From Adiantum capillus-veneris (Eukaryota > Streptophyta > Polypodiopsida > Polypodiales > Pteridaceae), in contig CM043942.1 in assembly GCA_014529385.2 (NCBI GenBank), positions 28,573,469 through 28,637,468 on the forward strand: 64,000 bases of DNA, read 5' to 3'. Under the pieces are notes generated by a model, which worked only from the letters and a program-made list of their open reading frames with translations, made no database searches and had not been told where the DNA came from. This document shows positions 62,990-64,000 of the stretch, piece by piece (positions within the stretch are counted from its first letter, which is position 1; each line of letters opens with the position of its first letter). The position numbers and the translations under genes are program-made.

Positions 62990-63667
62990 TTAGCTAGAAA
63001 AAGTATCAACTAACACATCATCCTTGTGAACAATCACATCATCTTCATGCAAATCATCACGCTTGTGAGAAATCACATCTTGATCATCATGCAAATCATC
63101 ATGCTTGTCATTCAAATCATCATGCAAATCCTGTGTGTCATGCTTGGAAGAAGAAGAGACTAAGAGAGTCTTCTTTTCCCAAATCTCTTCAATCTTCGCC
63201 TGCACATTAGAAATGAGAGAGCAAGAATGAACAACGTGCTTGCGATCCAGTCCTGTTTTTCTTTCTGCGTACTTGCGATCAGATTCTTTGGTCTCCAAGC
63301 GTAATTGCTCGCGCTCACGCTCCATAGTTGCCATGCTTGCTTCGTGCCACGTTGTCATCATGTCCATCATCGTCTTGCACCAAGCCTCGATAGGATCTGG
63401 TGCAATCCTTGGCGTAGATGGGGAAGGGGGAGGGTTGGAAAAACCTCCTTGTGCGGAACATTCTTCTTCGCCTCTCTCATGCTCATCACCTCCAAGCGAT
63501 GTATCCATTATGCTTCGAGTGATGACCATCCACTGAAGTCTTGGGTTCTTAAGTTCACGAGGAACTTGGGTTCTTAAGGGTCTTGAGGTTCTTTGGGGTC
63601 TTGAGGTTCTTGGGTTCTTGAGGTTCTTGAGTTCTTGAGGTTCGTGAGGTTCTTCTTTCGCTTGCAA
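62990..63667 (-). CDS. Element K coiled coil-His/Asp fusion protein
   Basis: 225 codons without interruption. Residues 1-50: leader with P-Q-E-L-K-N-L-K and R-E-L-K-N-P repeats. Then M-V-I-T-R-S-I-M-D-T-S and a proline-rich strip. Residues about 85-145: charged helix E-R-E-R-E-Q-L-R-L-E-T-K-E-S. Residues about 150-165: S-L-I-S-N-V-Q-A-K, which in J lies after the protease. Then H-D-T-Q-D-L-H-D-D-L-N-D-K-H-D-D and V-H-K-D-D-V-L-V-D-T-F-S-S. In this copy the gag leader, the deletion joint and the His/Asp tract are in one frame, so the deletion kept the reading frame. It would continue into the tail if a stop after S-S at 62,990 were absent. Confidence 0.65.
   Translation of the reverse strand: MQAKEEPHEPQELKNLKNPRTSRPQRTSRPLRTQVPRELKNPRLQWMVITRSIMDTSLGGDEHERGEEECSAQGGFSNPPPSPSTPRIAPDPIEAWCKTMMDMMTTWHEASMATMEREREQLRLETKESDRKYAERKTGLDRKHVVHSCSLISNVQAKIEEIWEKKTLLVSSSSKHDTQDLHDDLNDKHDDLHDDQDVISHKRDDLHEDDVIVHKDDVLVDTFSS
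63045..63128. repeat. Minisatellite coding for the His/Asp tract
   Basis: Degenerate CAAATCATCATGCTTGTCATT-type units. Counterparts lie at about 19,020-19,130, 29,785-29,940 and 50,030-50,115, with different unit numbers. Confidence 0.75.
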
Positions 63668-64000
63668 TCTATGTTAGAGAAGGATCTTCTCTTCACCCGA
63701 GTTCTGCTCTTTTCTACGGGCGCACCCCTTGGCGGCCTTGCACTCACACCAAGGTTGCTTTTTCCCACCTCACGTCGATTGGCCAGCCGCTAAGTGCACG
63801 GTCCGCTCTCAATGAGTAAAAAGCGGCACAAGGGGAGGCTAAACAAGCCCTTCTTTCTTGGGTTTCCTGTCACTCTTCCAAAACACGATTAGGAATCGAC
63901 ACGCCCAAGAGGACTTGGGTTACGTGCGACCGCTACAAGCAAAAAAAAATCTTGTGATTCTTGTGGTTCTTTCCTTGAGTGATACTGAACACTACCAAAC

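Larger units (their letters stand above)
60904..64000 (-). mobile_element. Non-autonomous LTR element K (CACGTG family), runs off the window
   Basis: 3' LTR, PPT, tail, His/Asp tract, coiled coil and gag leader, in the same layout as element G. The window ends at GAACACTACCAAAC, which in the other copies is a few bases from the PBS, so the 5' LTR lies just outside. Confidence 0.9.

Overview
This looks like nuclear DNA of a land plant with a large, repeat-rich genome. The evidence is nested Ty1/copia and Ty3/gypsy retrotransposons primed by initiator-tRNA-Met (primer-binding sites close to TGGTATCAGAGC), hAT transposons with spliceosomal introns, and one exon of a plant-type F-box/LysM gene. 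I cannot name the species. Almost all coding capacity is transposon-derived and most of it is broken.

Layout. 1-0.8 kb: the end of a + strand chromodomain gypsy element and its LTR. 0.9-23.5 kb: gypsy C (minus strand), cut by gypsy B (1,430-15,520). B's LTR is cut by copia A (1,703-11,371). A is cut by a hAT transposon (4,589-7,932) and by a solo LTR (9,335-10,505). Target-site duplications can be read at every level, so the order of insertion is clear. C's gag is also cut by a short non-autonomous element (18,449-22,372) whose own LTR holds another solo LTR. 23.5-32.7 kb: more members of the same LTR family, a gypsy gag remnant (D) and a hAT-type MITE. 32.7-39.2 kb: the only sparse stretch, with old LTR arms, a copia gag relic and the F-box/LysM exon (37,042-37,368). 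39.2-47.9 kb: gypsy F (gag and protease), cut by copia E (39,778-45,662), a plus-strand sister of copia A. 47.9-57.9 kb: element J, a complete LTR element that encodes gag and protease but no reverse transcriptase; a second hAT (51,330-55,588) sits in its gag, and that hAT carries two MITEs in its transposase. 57.9-60.9 kb: a decayed copia pol. 60.9 kb to the end: another short non-autonomous element (K).

The most interesting system is the LTR family whose ends carry the palindrome TGTCACGTGACA (a G-box). Element C looks like an autonomous relative: its gag leader, gag, zinc knuckle and protease match, and it has RT, RNase H and integrase. J keeps gag, zinc knuckle and protease, but the rest of pol is replaced by a His/Asp-rich tract plus a tail that resembles an integrase zinc-binding domain followed by a chromodomain. 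The shorter G, H and K lose gag core, zinc knuckle and protease as well, and fuse the gag coiled coil directly to the His/Asp tract and tail. The tail therefore recurs in five copies while the catalytic domains are absent, which suggests selection on the tail or on cis sequences within it.
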